Source: Lachnospiraceae bacterium (GTDB taxonomy: Bacteria > Bacillota_A > Clostridia > Lachnospirales > Lachnospiraceae). Taken from it: a stretch of DNA of 64,000 nt. This document shows, one piece after another, positions 1 to 8,765 of this stretch (within the stretch, counting starts at the first letter, position 1; each line of letters starts with the position of its first letter). Under the pieces are notes generated by a model. The model made no database searches and had not been told where the DNA came from. It worked only from the letters and a program-made list of their open reading frames with translations. Position numbers and translations under genes: made by a program. The DNA is taken from the NCBI GenBank assembly GCA_024684065.1, contig JAIKXO010000067.1, forward strand, positions 1 through 64,000. The letters are read 5' to 3'.

Positions 1-1710
1 GAGACCTATCACAAACGCTTTGATTTTTATTCCATCGACAAAGAGGCAAAGTTCTATGTGCTTTTAAAAAGCGATACGACGGAGCTCCACAGGATCCAGG
101 ACGAGAGGAATGCCAAGCTTAAGGAGGCTCTTGACGAAGCGCAGGCCGCAAGCGTCGCAAAGACTGCGTTTCTTTCAAGAATGAGCCACGAGATAAGAAC
201 GCCAATGAATGCGATCATCGGCCTTGACAATATCGCGCTTAAGGAGCAGGGAATTTCTCCCGAAATGAGAGGCAATCTCAGCAAGATAGGCCAGAGCGCC
301 AAATATCTGCTTTCACTGATCAATGATATCCTGGATATGAGCCGGATCGAGAGCGGAAGGATGTCGCTTAAGAACGAGGAATTCTCTTTCATGGCCCTTA
401 TAGCCCAGATAAATACGGTTATAGAGGAGCAGTGCAGAGACCGGGGGCTTTCCTACGAATACAGACTGAACGGGAGGTTTAATGAGGTTTATATCGGAGA
501 CGATATAAAGCTTAAACAGGTGCTTATCAATATCCTCGGAAATTCGGTCAAGTTTACGGAGCCGGGCGGGAAGGTGAGCTTTATCGTTGAAAGTCACGGA
601 TGCCTTTCAAATCAATGTACCCTTCGGTTTATAATCAAAGATACCGGAGTCGGTATCGACAGGGAATTCCTCCCAAGGATATTTGAGGCTTTTTCACAGG
701 AGGATGGTACAAATACCAGCGTTTACGGGGGATCGGGACTTGGGATGGCCATCACTAAGAATATCGTTTCCCTGATGAACGGAAATATTTCCGTGGAATC
801 AGAAAAGGGAAAAGGCTCCTGCTTTACGGTCGACGTGGCACTGAAGGTGCCTGATGAGGACGTTGTAAGAAAAGAGCTTGATATCGATCCTCATGAGATG
901 AAGATCCTTATCATTGATGATGATCCCATAGCTTTAAAGCACGCAAAGATCGAGCTTGATGAGCTCGGGATCTCTGCCGAGACGGCGGAAAGCGGCGCTG
1001 AAGGGATAGAGATGGTAAGACTCTGCCATGCAAGGAGGGAGCCGTATAATTTTATCGTTTTAGACCTCAGAATGCCTGAGCTTGACGGTATCGAGGTCTG
1101 CAAACGGATAAGGCAGATCGCAGGGGATGAGTCGTCTATTGTCATGGCAACTGCCTACAACTGGGCGGATGTGGAAGAAATGGCGGCAGATGCCGGCATA
1201 GACAGCTTTGTGAGCAAGCCCCTGTTTGCGTCCGGAGTCCTTTATGAATTCAAACAGATAATTAAAAAGAAGCACAGGGATTCCGGGGATGACGCTCCTA
1301 TAGATTTAAACGGCAGGAAAATACTGCTTGCGGAGGATGTAGAGATAAATGCGGAAATAATGGAACAGCTTCTTGAAATGAAAGGCATGGAGACGGAACA
1401 TGCCGAAAACGGAGAGCTGTGCCTTAAGATGTTTGAGGAAAGCCCCATAGATTACTATGACGCGATACTTATGGATGTGAGGATGCCTGTTATGGACGGG
1501 CTTTCCGCAACCGCCGCCATAAGGGCGCTTGACAGGCCTGATGCCAGGACTGTCCCGATAATAGCGATGACGGCGAACGCCTTTGACGAGGATGTCCAGC
1601 GTTCCCTGAACGCGGGAATGAACGCACATCTTTCAAAGCCTGTGGAGCCGGATAATCTGTATGATGCGCTTTCCGGCTTTATAAAGGAGCGTGCAAAAAT
1701 TTTTTATTAG
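1..1710 (+). CDS. Hybrid sensor histidine kinase, 5' end cut by window
   Basis: The frame is open from base 1, so the N-terminus lies outside the window; 569 residues are visible. In order: a short tail of a probable PAS-like input domain, a coiled linker, HisKA with the H-box SHEIRTPM (phospho-His at visible residue 63, bases 187-189), an ATPase domain with N-box (NILGNSVKF), G1 (DTGVGID) and G2 (GGSGLGMAI), then two receiver domains with phospho-acceptors Asp355 (LDLRMPELDG) and Asp492 (MDVRMPVMDG). Both receivers keep the late Lys (SKP). All catalytic residues are present, so it should autophosphorylate and pass phosphate through its receivers. An Hpt protein lies 110 bases downstream and is a likely relay partner. 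The signal sensed is unknown. Confidence 0.93.
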   Translation, partial: ETYHKRFDFYSIDKEAKFYVLLKSDTTELHRIQDERNAKLKEALDEAQAASVAKTAFLSRMSHEIRTPMNAIIGLDNIALKEQGISPEMRGNLSKIGQSAKYLLSLINDILDMSRIESGRMSLKNEEFSFMALIAQINTVIEEQCRDRGLSYEYRLNGRFNEVYIGDDIKLKQVLINILGNSVKFTEPGGKVSFIVESHGCLSNQCTLRFIIKDTGVGIDREFLPRIFEAFSQEDGTNTSVYGGSGLGMAITKNIVSLMNGNISVESEKGKGSCFTVDVALKVPDEDVVRKELDIDPHEMKILIIDDDPIALKHAKIELDELGISAETAESGAEGIEMVRLCHARREPYNFIVLDLRMPELDGIEVCKRIRQIAGDESSIVMATAYNWADVEEMAADAGIDSFVSKPLFASGVLYEFKQIIKKKHRDSGDDAPIDLNGRKILLAEDVEINAEIMEQLLEMKGMETEHAENGELCLKMFEESPIDYYDAILMDVRMPVMDGLSATAAIRALDRPDARTVPIIAMTANAFDEDVQRSLNAGMNAHLSKPVEPDNLYDALSGFIKERAKIFY

Positions 1711-1740
1711 GATAGGATTTACCATGTAAATCCATTATTG

Positions 1741-1771
1741 CCGAAAACATGTAAAAAGCACATGTTTTCGG
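1741..1771. repeat. Perfect 12-bp hairpin of dispersed family A
   Basis: The arms 1741-1752 and 1760-1771 are perfect complements around a 7-base loop. A smaller hairpin (GGATTTAC/GTAAATCC, 1715-1722 with 1726-1733) precedes it. It lies between the hybrid kinase and the Hpt gene and is followed by an A/T run, so it could attenuate transcription. The same flanks (TATTGCCGAAAA ... TTTTCGGTCCC) recur in opposite orientation at 46231-46270 and 46311-46350 with different inner arms. Confidence 0.7.
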
Positions 1772-1820
1772 TCCCAAAAATTTTTAAAATACAAAAATTT
1801 TTGTTAGGAGGGATATGTAT

Positions 1821-2153
1821 ATGACCATTGATAAGCTGAGGGAATTCGGTGCCGATGTCGACGAAGGCCTGGCCAGGTGCATGAACAACGAGGAGTTCTA
1901 TCTGAAGATGATCGAGCTCGGTCTTTCAGATGAAAGATTTAACAGTCTCGGCGCGATAATCGAAGACGGAAATATGGACGAGGCCTTTGAAATGTCACAT
2001 GCGCTGAAGGGCGTTGTGGGAAATCTTGCGCTTACGCCGATCTACCAGCCTATCAGCGAGCTGACCGAGCTGCTTCGTACAAAAACACCCGGCGATTATA
2101 TGGGACTTTATACTAAAATGAAGAGTGAGCTTGACAGGCTTGTAGCGATGTAA
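1821..2153 (+). CDS. Hpt (histidine phosphotransfer) domain protein
   Basis: A 110-residue, all-helical protein. The motif HALKGVVGNLAL is the phosphotransfer signature, with the first His accepting phosphate from a receiver domain. There is no second domain, so it is a stand-alone relay component, probably serving the hybrid kinase directly upstream. An AGGAGGG sequence at 1806-1812 is 8 bases from the ATG at 1821 and only 2 from an in-frame ATG at 1815, so 1821 is preferred. Function follows from the Hpt family; the cognate receivers are inferred from position. Confidence 0.85.
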   Translation: MTIDKLREFGADVDEGLARCMNNEEFYLKMIELGLSDERFNSLGAIIEDGNMDEAFEMSHALKGVVGNLALTPIYQPISELTELLRTKTPGDYMGLYTKMKSELDRLVAM

Positions 2154-2196
2154 GGCCGGGAATACTAATGGAATAAGAACATTTTCATTTAAGGAT

Positions 2197-3198
2197 ATGG
2201 ATAAACTTATAATCATCACAGGCCCCACCGCCGTCGGAAAAACCGCCGTGTCTGTCGCGGTTGCGAAAAGAACGGACGGTGAGATCATTTCTGCTGATTC
2301 TATGCAGGTATACCGGTATATGGATATAGGGTCTGCCAAGATAAAAAAAGAGGAGATGGAGGGAATCCCGCATCATCTTATCGATTGCGTGGATCCTGCA
2401 GAGGATTTCAATGTCTACAGGTTTAAAAAAATGGCGCAGGAAGCGATAAATGACATAAAGAGCAGAGGAAAGCTTCCTATAATCGCCGGCGGTACGGGTT
2501 TTTATATCCAGTCGGTGCTTTATGATATTGATTTTTCCGAAGAATCCGGGCAGCAACAGTCATTTATGCCGGTGACACAGGATACAAAGGAGGCAGTTGA
2601 CGGAGGCTGTGCTTCTGAAAACGGCCTTACATACAGACAGTACCTTGAGGAATTATACAGCAGGAAAGGCGCGTCAGTTCTTCATGACATGCTTTCTGAT
2701 GTCGATCCCGAAAGCGCGGCGGCTATCCATGAGAATAACGTAAAACGGGTCATTCGGGCTCTTGAGTATCATATGCTTACGGGCACAAAAATATCCGAGC
2801 ATAATGAAAAAATGAGAAAAAAGGAATCTCCCTATGATTTCAGGTACTATGTGCTCAATATGCCGAGGGAGCTTGTTTATAAAAGGATCGATGAGAGAGT
2901 TGACAGGATGATCGGGGAGGGACTTGAGGACGAGGTCAGACGCCTTATGGATATGGGACTTGATGATTCAAACGTTTCGATGCAGGGGCTCGGATATAAG
3001 GAAATATACAGCTATTTAAAAGGGGAGCTTTCCCATGATGAGGCGGTAAGGATCATAAAACGCGATACCAGGCATTTCGCAAAAAGACAGCTCACCTGGT
3101 TTAAGCGGGAAAGGAATGTCCGGATGATCGAGCTTGAGGAATTCGATTATGATATCGGGAAGGTGGCTGATCATCTGGCAGAGGATATCGGAATATGA
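2197..3198 (+). CDS. miaA: tRNA dimethylallyltransferase MiaA
   Basis: MiaA transfers a dimethylallyl group to N6 of A37 in tRNAs that read codons starting with U, in the cytoplasm. The P-loop GPTAVGKT (residues 9-16) and the early motif SADSMQVYRYMDIGSAK, which contacts substrate in this family, are present; IAGGTGFYIQSVLYD and the late KRDTRHFAKRQLTWF complete the family pattern. At 333 residues it is slightly longer than usual, owing to an insert around residues 112-145 before the helical domain. Its last four bases overlap the start of the next gene (ATGA), so the two are translationally coupled. The ribosome site (AAGGA) is close to the ATG and weak. Confidence 0.97.
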   Translation: MDKLIIITGPTAVGKTAVSVAVAKRTDGEIISADSMQVYRYMDIGSAKIKKEEMEGIPHHLIDCVDPAEDFNVYRFKKMAQEAINDIKSRGKLPIIAGGTGFYIQSVLYDIDFSEESGQQQSFMPVTQDTKEAVDGGCASENGLTYRQYLEELYSRKGASVLHDMLSDVDPESAAAIHENNVKRVIRALEYHMLTGTKISEHNEKMRKKESPYDFRYYVLNMPRELVYKRIDERVDRMIGEGLEDEVRRLMDMGLDDSNVSMQGLGYKEIYSYLKGELSHDEAVRIIKRDTRHFAKRQLTWFKRERNVRMIELEEFDYDIGKVADHLAEDIGI

Positions 3199-4475
3199 AA
3201 AAATCCCTGATCTATAAAGAACTTGGAATAGATGAAGAAGTCCTTTCTTTCGGGGAGGAGATCCTGTCAGGGCTTAAGGAACGCTTTGAGAGAATAGATG
3301 AGACAGCGGAATATAACTCCCTTAAAGTGATCGGAGCCATGCAGAAAAACAGGGTATCCGAGGCCTGCTTTCAGGGAAGCTCCGGCTATGGATACAACGA
3401 TCTTGGGAGAGATACTCTTGAAAAAGTATACGCTGATCTGTTCAGGGGAGAGGATGCTCTGGTAAGGCCGCAGATAACCTGCGGAACACATGCGCTTGCC
3501 CTTGCGCTCATGTCAAATCTGAGACCCGGAGACGAGCTTTTTTCCCCTGTAGGCAAACCTTATGATACTTTGGAAGAGGTCATAGGGATAAGGGAATCGA
3601 AAGGCTCCCTTAAAGAGTACGGGATATCCTACAGACAGGCAGATCTCCTTGAAGACGGCAGCTTTGATCTTGACGCCATAAGAAGTTCCATAAACGAAAA
3701 GACAAGGCTTGTTACCATACAGCGGTCAAAGGGCTATGCAGAGAGGCCTACCCTTTCCGTTGCGAGGATAGAGGAGCTCATACGCTTTATCCGTTCGGTA
3801 AAAGCGGATGTCATAGTCATGGTGGACAACTGTTACGGTGAGTTCGTCGAGGAGAGGGAGCCGTTAGAAGCAGGCGCCGATATGATCGTAGGATCCCTGA
3901 TAAAAAATCCCGGCGGCGGACTTGCCCCCATAGGCGGATACATAGCGGGAAAGAAGGAATGCGTGGAAAATGCGGCTTTCAGGCTTACCTCCCCGGGGCT
4001 CGGTAAGGAGGTTGGAGCGTCTCTTTCCGTGATCCAAAGCTTTTACCAGGGGCTGTTTTTAGCCCCCTATGTAACCGCATCTGCCTTAAAAGGCGCTGTT
4101 TTTGCGGCAAATATCTATGAACGGCTGGGATTTAAGGTGATCCCTGACGGGAAAGAGGAGAGATACGATATAATCCAGGCTGTCGAGCTTGGATCTGCCG
4201 AAAGGCTTAAAGCCTTCTGCAAAGGGATCCAGTCGGCAGCGCCTGTGGATTCCTTCGTTACCCCGGAGCCCTGGGACATGCCGGGCTATGATTCCCAGGT
4301 GATTATGGCTGCCGGGGCCTTTGTATCGGGGTCCTCCATAGAGCTTTCGGCCGACGGACCGCTTAAGGAGCCGTACGCGGTTTATTTCCAGGGCGGCCTG
4401 ACCTGGGGGCATGCCAAGCTCGGTATTCTGAAGTCGCTGCAGGTCTTGAAGGACGAGGGCCTGGTAAGTCTGTAA
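3195..4475 (+). CDS. PLP-dependent Cys/Met-metabolism lyase, YnbB/aluminium-resistance family
   Basis: A 426-residue fold-type I PLP enzyme. It matches the family annotated as methionine gamma-lyase or 'aluminium resistance' proteins (COG4100): an early segment FQGSSGYGYNDLGRDTLEKVYA, a catalytic region MVDNCYGEFVEE, and the Schiff-base Lys in GSLIKNPGGG. Family members are thought to cleave sulfur amino acids, but the real substrate is poorly known. The gene overlaps miaA by four bases, an arrangement common in Firmicutes, so it is transcribed with miaA. No truncation or frameshift is seen. Confidence 0.9.
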   Translation: MKKSLIYKELGIDEEVLSFGEEILSGLKERFERIDETAEYNSLKVIGAMQKNRVSEACFQGSSGYGYNDLGRDTLEKVYADLFRGEDALVRPQITCGTHALALALMSNLRPGDELFSPVGKPYDTLEEVIGIRESKGSLKEYGISYRQADLLEDGSFDLDAIRSSINEKTRLVTIQRSKGYAERPTLSVARIEELIRFIRSVKADVIVMVDNCYGEFVEEREPLEAGADMIVGSLIKNPGGGLAPIGGYIAGKKECVENAAFRLTSPGLGKEVGASLSVIQSFYQGLFLAPYVTASALKGAVFAANIYERLGFKVIPDGKEERYDIIQAVELGSAERLKAFCKGIQSAAPVDSFVTPEPWDMPGYDSQVIMAAGAFVSGSSIELSADGPLKEPYAVYFQGGLTWGHAKLGILKSLQVLKDEGLVSL

Positions 4476-4520
4476 AAAATATAGTAAACAGAATTTCATA
4501 TTTCGTCTACTATTAACTGA

Positions 4521-4549
4521 TTGACACTTATTTTTCAGCATTATATAAT
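4521..4549 (+). promoter_or_regulatory. Consensus sigma-A promoter before the small membrane genes
   Basis: TTGACA (4521-4526), a 17-base spacer and TATAAT (4544-4549) are both perfect matches to consensus. It lies 65 bases before the ATG at 4614 and suggests strong, perhaps constitutive, expression of the two membrane-protein genes that follow. Confidence 0.85.
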
Positions 4550-4613
4550 ATTTTTTAAGTTTTATAACTTATTCAGAAGGTGTTGATTGTACTGAATCAA
4601 GGAGGAGATTATT

Positions 4614-5057
4614 ATGGCTTGTTTTTTGGTTCCGGGAGCGGAGGCTGTCGTATCGGCGGTTGTTACTAAGAGCGTAAAGAAAAAGGAAGAGCATGAGGTC
4701 AGTAATTTACAGGGTACGGAAGTGATGGTTTATGATGATGCCCATCGTATTCCTTTTTCCCAGAAGCTTGGCTGGCTGACGAAGCTTCTTGCGGGAGGCT
4801 CCCTTCTTCTGGCCTTTGAGCATATATGGCATGGCGAAGTTACCCCGTTTTTCCCTTTCCTTACCGCTATGAGCGATGCGGCTGACAGGGCGGAAATGTT
4901 TCATGAAATGGGAACCGTCGGTGTCATGATGGCTGTACTGATCACGGCCGTCTGGGGCGGAATGGTGCTTATATCGAATGCCATAGAGAAGAAGGCTGTT
5001 TCTCAGTATATGCTTGAGAAGAAGGAAGCCAGGGCAGAGGAAACCGGGGATAAATAA
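4614..5057 (+). CDS. Conserved small membrane protein, function unknown
   Basis: 147 residues. A hydrophobic N-terminal stretch (MACFLVPGAEAVVSAVV) is followed by a basic segment, then two further hydrophobic segments at about residues 58-80 and 100-122, and a charged C-terminus. I recognise the general type from Clostridia but know of no assigned function. The start has an AAGGAGGAG ribosome site. It is followed after 15 bases by another small membrane protein, so the pair probably act together. A consensus promoter lies upstream, so the product may be abundant. Confidence 0.8.
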   Translation: MACFLVPGAEAVVSAVVTKSVKKKEEHEVSNLQGTEVMVYDDAHRIPFSQKLGWLTKLLAGGSLLLAFEHIWHGEVTPFFPFLTAMSDAADRAEMFHEMGTVGVMMAVLITAVWGGMVLISNAIEKKAVSQYMLEKKEARAEETGDK

Positions 5058-5072
5058 GAAAGGAGCTGCGAG

Positions 5073-5417
5073 ATGACACTGCTTATCACTGTTTTTGCGG
5101 CTGTAGTCGCTACAGTTGCGTGGTATAAGAAGGCTCCTGATAATACTTACAGGATCGGGATCCTTTGCTATATGTTCTGGGGCGCTTCAATAATGTGGCT
5201 CTGTGATGCGATAACGGAGTATATCGAAATGGGCGCGGATTATTTCTCGCCCGAAGCGGCAGATATGTTAAATGATGCTTTCTTAGGTTTTTCTGTTATA
5301 GCATTTGCTTTGGTTATCTGGGTGGTTTCTCTTCTGATAGCTGACCCCAAAGGGGTGATAAAGGATAAGCTCTTTAAAAAGGGGGCTGATAAGAGTGCCT
5401 CGGCTGAAAACCAGTAA
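5073..5417 (+). CDS. Small membrane protein paired with the upstream one
   Basis: 114 residues with hydrophobic segments at about residues 2-18, 28-46 and 68-92 and a lysine-rich tail. No catalytic motif is visible. It has its own ribosome site (AAAGGAG) and follows the 147-residue membrane protein by 15 bases, so it is the second gene of a two-gene operon driven by the promoter at 4521. Function is unknown; a small membrane complex formed with its neighbour is an inference from gene order only. Confidence 0.8.
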   Translation: MTLLITVFAAVVATVAWYKKAPDNTYRIGILCYMFWGASIMWLCDAITEYIEMGADYFSPEAADMLNDAFLGFSVIAFALVIWVVSLLIADPKGVIKDKLFKKGADKSASAENQ

Positions 5418-5430
5418 AGAGATTTATTAT

Positions 5431-5576
5431 CCGGCCGGTCTTAAGGACTCAGAGAAAATGATTCGATGCAGGGATCGGACCGGTATGAACTAAAGTTCGT
5501 ACCCGAGCGCATGATCTGCATCGAAAAACGACGCAGTGACAAAGGATTCACCCCCGCTTAATGCGGGGGATTTTTT
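5431..5576 (+). ncRNA. Candidate structured cis-regulatory RNA with alternative helices
   Basis: Between two genes lie several complementary segments. TCGATGCAG (5463-5471) pairs perfectly with CTGCATCGA (5516-5524), enclosing a 9-bp hairpin GGTATGAAC/GTTCGTACC (5482-5490 with 5495-5503, one wobble). The same 3' strand CTGCATCG can instead pair with CGACGCAG (5529-5536), and CCGGTC (5435-5440) can pair with GACCGG (5478-5483), competing with the 9-bp hairpin. The element ends in an intrinsic terminator just before a start codon. This is the layout of a transcriptional riboswitch or attenuator. I do not recognise a known class. Confidence 0.55.
5551..5576 (+). terminator. Intrinsic terminator abutting a start codon
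   Basis: CCCCCGC (5551-5557) pairs with GCGGGGG (5563-5569) around a 5-base loop and is followed by TTTTTT (5571-5576). The ATG of the protease gene begins at 5577. The G-rich 3' arm is also the only candidate ribosome site, so the hairpin could control both transcription and translation. Confidence 0.85.
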
Positions 5577-6854
5577 ATGAGATACGAAGCTGAATTTTAT
5601 GAAAAATATGAAGATCTGGATATCGGCGGATTCAACGTCACTGATCTGAGAGTCATCATCTCAATGACGCTCTTCATTTTTTCCGCTTCTGTTCTTTCGA
5701 TCTTTCTTCTGTATCCGCATATGGTGTATCAGAGGGCGGAGAAACACTTTGAAAATGCGGAGTATGATGAATCAATAAAGGATTATGAGTCGATTCTTTT
5801 TTATCGGGACAGTCCTGACAGAATAACCGACAATATATACCATAAGGCGATATCATTTCTTAAAAACGGAGATCCGGTCCTTGCGGAGGAGCTTTTCCTG
5901 AAGCTTTCCGGACAGGGTTATAAGAATTCGCGTGCACTGCTCAGGGAATCCAGATATAAAATAGCCTCGGAGCTTTTCGGCAAAGGGGAATACAAAGAGG
6001 CCTCCGGGCGCTTTTTTGCGCTTATGGATTACAGAGACAGCCATGAACGGTATATTGAATCAGTTTTTTATCAGATGCTTTCCGAGGCTGCGTCGGGAGA
6101 CACGGCTGAAGCTCTTAATAAGCTTCATATCCTGAAAGAGGCCGGCCGTTTCCGGTACGATCCTTTAGAGAATCCGGATTTTGAAGGTGCCCTTGAGATT
6201 GTCAGGACAACCTCAGTAAACCTTTATGCGGATTTTGATTCGCCTGCTTCCGAATGGGAGAATTATACCGGAAGCGCCTGTATATACAGCATAGAACCGG
6301 ATTTTATCTATTTCCTTTCGGCAAAGCATGTCCTTACGGAATTCGGGAGCGAGAGTATTGATATTACTTTTTATGACGGAACGGTCGTGAGCGCTTTTTT
6401 GGAATCAGCCTTTCTTAAGGATGAAAACAGCGATCTTGCGATGTTTCGGATAAAGACAGAGACGGTTCCGATGGAGCTTTTACTGTCACTCAGGGAAACG
6501 TATCTGACAGACGATGATTACACCGGGCTTAATGAAGGGGACGAGTGCTTCCTCTATGCCGCTAACTGGTATAAGAAGGAGGATCTTATTACCGGGACGG
6601 AGTTTTTAGGATTTGATGCGAAAGCCCTTACAGACGGATATTACGGAAGTGATTACCTTGTGTTTTCAAGATCGAGCAGGGAGGGTCAGAGCGGATGTCC
6701 GGTTTTTGACTTAAGAGGCAGGTGCCTTGCGATCTCAAGCGGGTATTATTATAAAAAAAATTGGGATGAGATCATATACAGCGTTGACTGCCATTCCAGG
6801 TTCAGTGAAGAAAGAATAAACGAAATGCTTGACGCTTTCAACGGCTGTTGCTAA
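5577..6854 (+). CDS. Membrane-anchored TPR and trypsin-like serine protease
   Basis: 425 residues: a short cytoplasmic tail, one membrane segment (about 24-46), a helical repeat region (about 50-200) resembling tetratricopeptide repeats (for example AEKHFENAEYDESIKDYESIL), then a chymotrypsin-fold protease domain. The triad is visible: His251 in SAKHVL, Asp286 in NSDLAMF and Ser372 in GQSGCPVFD. The protease would face outside the cell. This resembles a DegP/HtrA-like stress protease but has N-terminal repeats in place of a C-terminal PDZ domain. The start directly follows a terminator, so expression probably depends on the RNA upstream. Substrate unknown. Confidence 0.8.
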   Translation: MRYEAEFYEKYEDLDIGGFNVTDLRVIISMTLFIFSASVLSIFLLYPHMVYQRAEKHFENAEYDESIKDYESILFYRDSPDRITDNIYHKAISFLKNGDPVLAEELFLKLSGQGYKNSRALLRESRYKIASELFGKGEYKEASGRFFALMDYRDSHERYIESVFYQMLSEAASGDTAEALNKLHILKEAGRFRYDPLENPDFEGALEIVRTTSVNLYADFDSPASEWENYTGSACIYSIEPDFIYFLSAKHVLTEFGSESIDITFYDGTVVSAFLESAFLKDENSDLAMFRIKTETVPMELLLSLRETYLTDDDYTGLNEGDECFLYAANWYKKEDLITGTEFLGFDAKALTDGYYGSDYLVFSRSSREGQSGCPVFDLRGRCLAISSGYYYKKNWDEIIYSVDCHSRFSEERINEMLDAFNGCC

Positions 6855-6904
6855 AATACTCTTAAATCTCGCTTCGCCTGCATGTCAAAGAAAGCGAGGG
6901 AGAT

Positions 6905-7654
6905 ATGAAAAAAGAAAAGAATGCTTATTCGGAAGCTTCGTCTTCTGAATTGGTTTCACAGGCTTCCGGGAGCGTAAAGGATCTTCCGTCAGATGAACGC
7001 CCCTATGAAAAATGCTTTAAGCTTGGAGCGCAAAGTCTTACGGATACCGAGCTTATTGCCGTTATCCTGAAAAACGGCGCAGGGGGGAGCTCGAGTCTTG
7101 AACTTGCAAGGAATATCCTTTCAATGGCGGACGGTACCACGAGTATTTTAGCGCTCAAACATAAGTCTGTGGCTTCGCTTATGAAGATCAGGGGGATCGG
7201 GAAGGTCAAGGCAGTCACCCTGAAATGTGTTTCGGAGATATCGGAACGCGTCTCAAGAGCGTCCTATGCCAGGGGAGTGGATTTTAAGCATCCTTCAGAA
7301 ATAGCAAATTATTACAGCGAGGAAATGAGGCATCTCGAACATGAGCAGACCAGGCTTATATGCTTAAACGGCTCAAACAGGCTTATCGGGGATGCCGTCC
7401 TTACTACAGGGCTGGTTAACCAGGCCCTTCTTTCAACACGGGATATTTTCATTAAGGCAATTGATTTTCAGGCTGTGTATATAGTGCTTCTGCACAATCA
7501 TCCGGGCGGGAATCCCGCTCCCAGCCGAAATGATGTGGAAATGACAAAAAAGATCGCCTCGGCCGGTGAGATGATGGATATTAAGCTTATCGATCACATC
7601 ATAATCGGGGATTCTTCATATGTGAGCATGAGGGAGTCGGGGTATTTACAGTAA
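6905..7654 (+). CDS. radC: RadC family JAB-domain protein
   Basis: 249 residues. An N-terminal helix-hairpin-helix part (LMKIRGIGKVKAVTLK) is followed by a JAB/MPN metal-binding domain with HNHPGGNPAPSRND, which holds the two His and Asp zinc ligands. RadC is named for DNA repair, but its biochemical role remains unsettled. Placement just before mreB is common in Bacillus and Clostridia. The protein has a serine-rich extension of about 25 residues before the conserved start. A hairpin with CTCGCTT/AAGCGAG arms lies just upstream, and GAGGGAG serves as ribosome site. Confidence 0.95.
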   Translation: MKKEKNAYSEASSSELVSQASGSVKDLPSDERPYEKCFKLGAQSLTDTELIAVILKNGAGGSSSLELARNILSMADGTTSILALKHKSVASLMKIRGIGKVKAVTLKCVSEISERVSRASYARGVDFKHPSEIANYYSEEMRHLEHEQTRLICLNGSNRLIGDAVLTTGLVNQALLSTRDIFIKAIDFQAVYIVLLHNHPGGNPAPSRNDVEMTKKIASAGEMMDIKLIDHIIIGDSSYVSMRESGYLQ

Positions 7655-7726
7655 ATGCGAAAACGACGGCCGTTTTGACGTTTGCCGTTTGATCATCGAT
7701 TCATAGTTATCAGGAGAATTATCAGA

Positions 7727-8740
7727 TTGGCTTCAAGTTCATTCGGTATAGATCTGGGCACTTATAACATTAAAATATACAACGGTTTCAGAGAGACTAT
7801 ATCAAGTCATAAAAATATAATCGCAGTTCAGAACAGACACACGATATTCGCTTACGGTGACGAAGCTTTTTCAATGTATGAAAAGGCTCCGTCCAATATC
7901 GTTGTCTCGTTTCCGCTTATGAATGGCGTTATCGCGGATATCCACCATATGCAGTCGCTGCTTAGGAGCTTTCTGCTCGATGAAATGGACGGGAATCTGA
8001 GAAATGCCGACTTTTATATTTCCGTTCCAACCGATATTACCGATGTGGAAAAGAGAGCCTTTTATGACCTTGTCAAGGAAAGCAACGTAAAGGCAAGAAA
8101 CGTATATACCGTGGACAAGGCGATAGCCGATGCCATCGGGCTTAATGTTGATATTAAGAACTCACAGGGGGTTCTTGTGGTCAATATCGGGTATGAGACA
8201 ACCGAGGTTTCCATCCTTTCCCTCGGAGGGATCGTTTTAAGCAAGCTCTTAAAGCTCGGGGGGAAGAAATTTGATGACAGCATAAAGAACATAATCCGCA
8301 AGGAGTACAACCTTCTTATCGGAATGAAGACCGCCGAACGGGTGAAGATCGCCCTGCCGGAATTAAAAGAGGCCGATTCCGATGCTGTGGTATACGGAAG
8401 GGACATAGTGACAGGGCTTCCGGTGGAGAGGAATATTCCCACGGAACTTGTTGAAAGAGCTATGAGCGAGCATTTTGAGACGATAATCGATAACGTCAGG
8501 CTGATTCTTGAAAGGACTCCTCCCGAGCTGTCCGCTGATATTTTCAAGAACGGCATTTTTCTGACGGGCGGTTCCGCTTCGATCGGCAACCTCCACGAGC
8601 TCATAGCAAGGAACACGGGGTTGAAGGTTAATTTTTCCTCCAACGGAGAGGGTTCGGTGGCATACGGGCTGTCGCGGATCATATTGAATGAGGAGTACCG
8701 TTCGGTAAGATCGACCATGCCGGGAAATTCAGAGTATTAA
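7727..8740 (+). CDS. mreB: Rod-shape actin homologue MreB
   Basis: An actin-like ATPase that polymerises under the membrane and guides lateral wall synthesis. Phosphate-1 motif FGIDLGTYNIKIY starts the protein; VVNIGYETTEVSIL and FLTGGSASIGNLHELI are the phosphate-2 and adenosine motifs. I place the start at the TTG at 7727, which has CAGGAG 10 bases upstream and gives 337 residues, the family length; an earlier TTG at 7682 adds 15 residues with no homology and no ribosome site. First gene of the mreBCD-mrdA-minC-rodA cluster. Whether it is MreB or the Mbl paralogue cannot be told from sequence alone. Confidence 0.94.
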   Translation: MASSSFGIDLGTYNIKIYNGFRETISSHKNIIAVQNRHTIFAYGDEAFSMYEKAPSNIVVSFPLMNGVIADIHHMQSLLRSFLLDEMDGNLRNADFYISVPTDITDVEKRAFYDLVKESNVKARNVYTVDKAIADAIGLNVDIKNSQGVLVVNIGYETTEVSILSLGGIVLSKLLKLGGKKFDDSIKNIIRKEYNLLIGMKTAERVKIALPELKEADSDAVVYGRDIVTGLPVERNIPTELVERAMSEHFETIIDNVRLILERTPPELSADIFKNGIFLTGGSASIGNLHELIARNTGLKVNFSSNGEGSVAYGLSRIILNEEYRSVRSTMPGNSEY

Positions 8741-8765
8741 AATACTGAAGACTAATTGTAATGCC

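Noticed and set aside
8062..8718. 218-residue open frame on the - strand inside mreB
   Set aside because: It lies fully within a well-supported gene, is rich in Ser, Leu and Arg as antisense frames are, and has no ribosome site.
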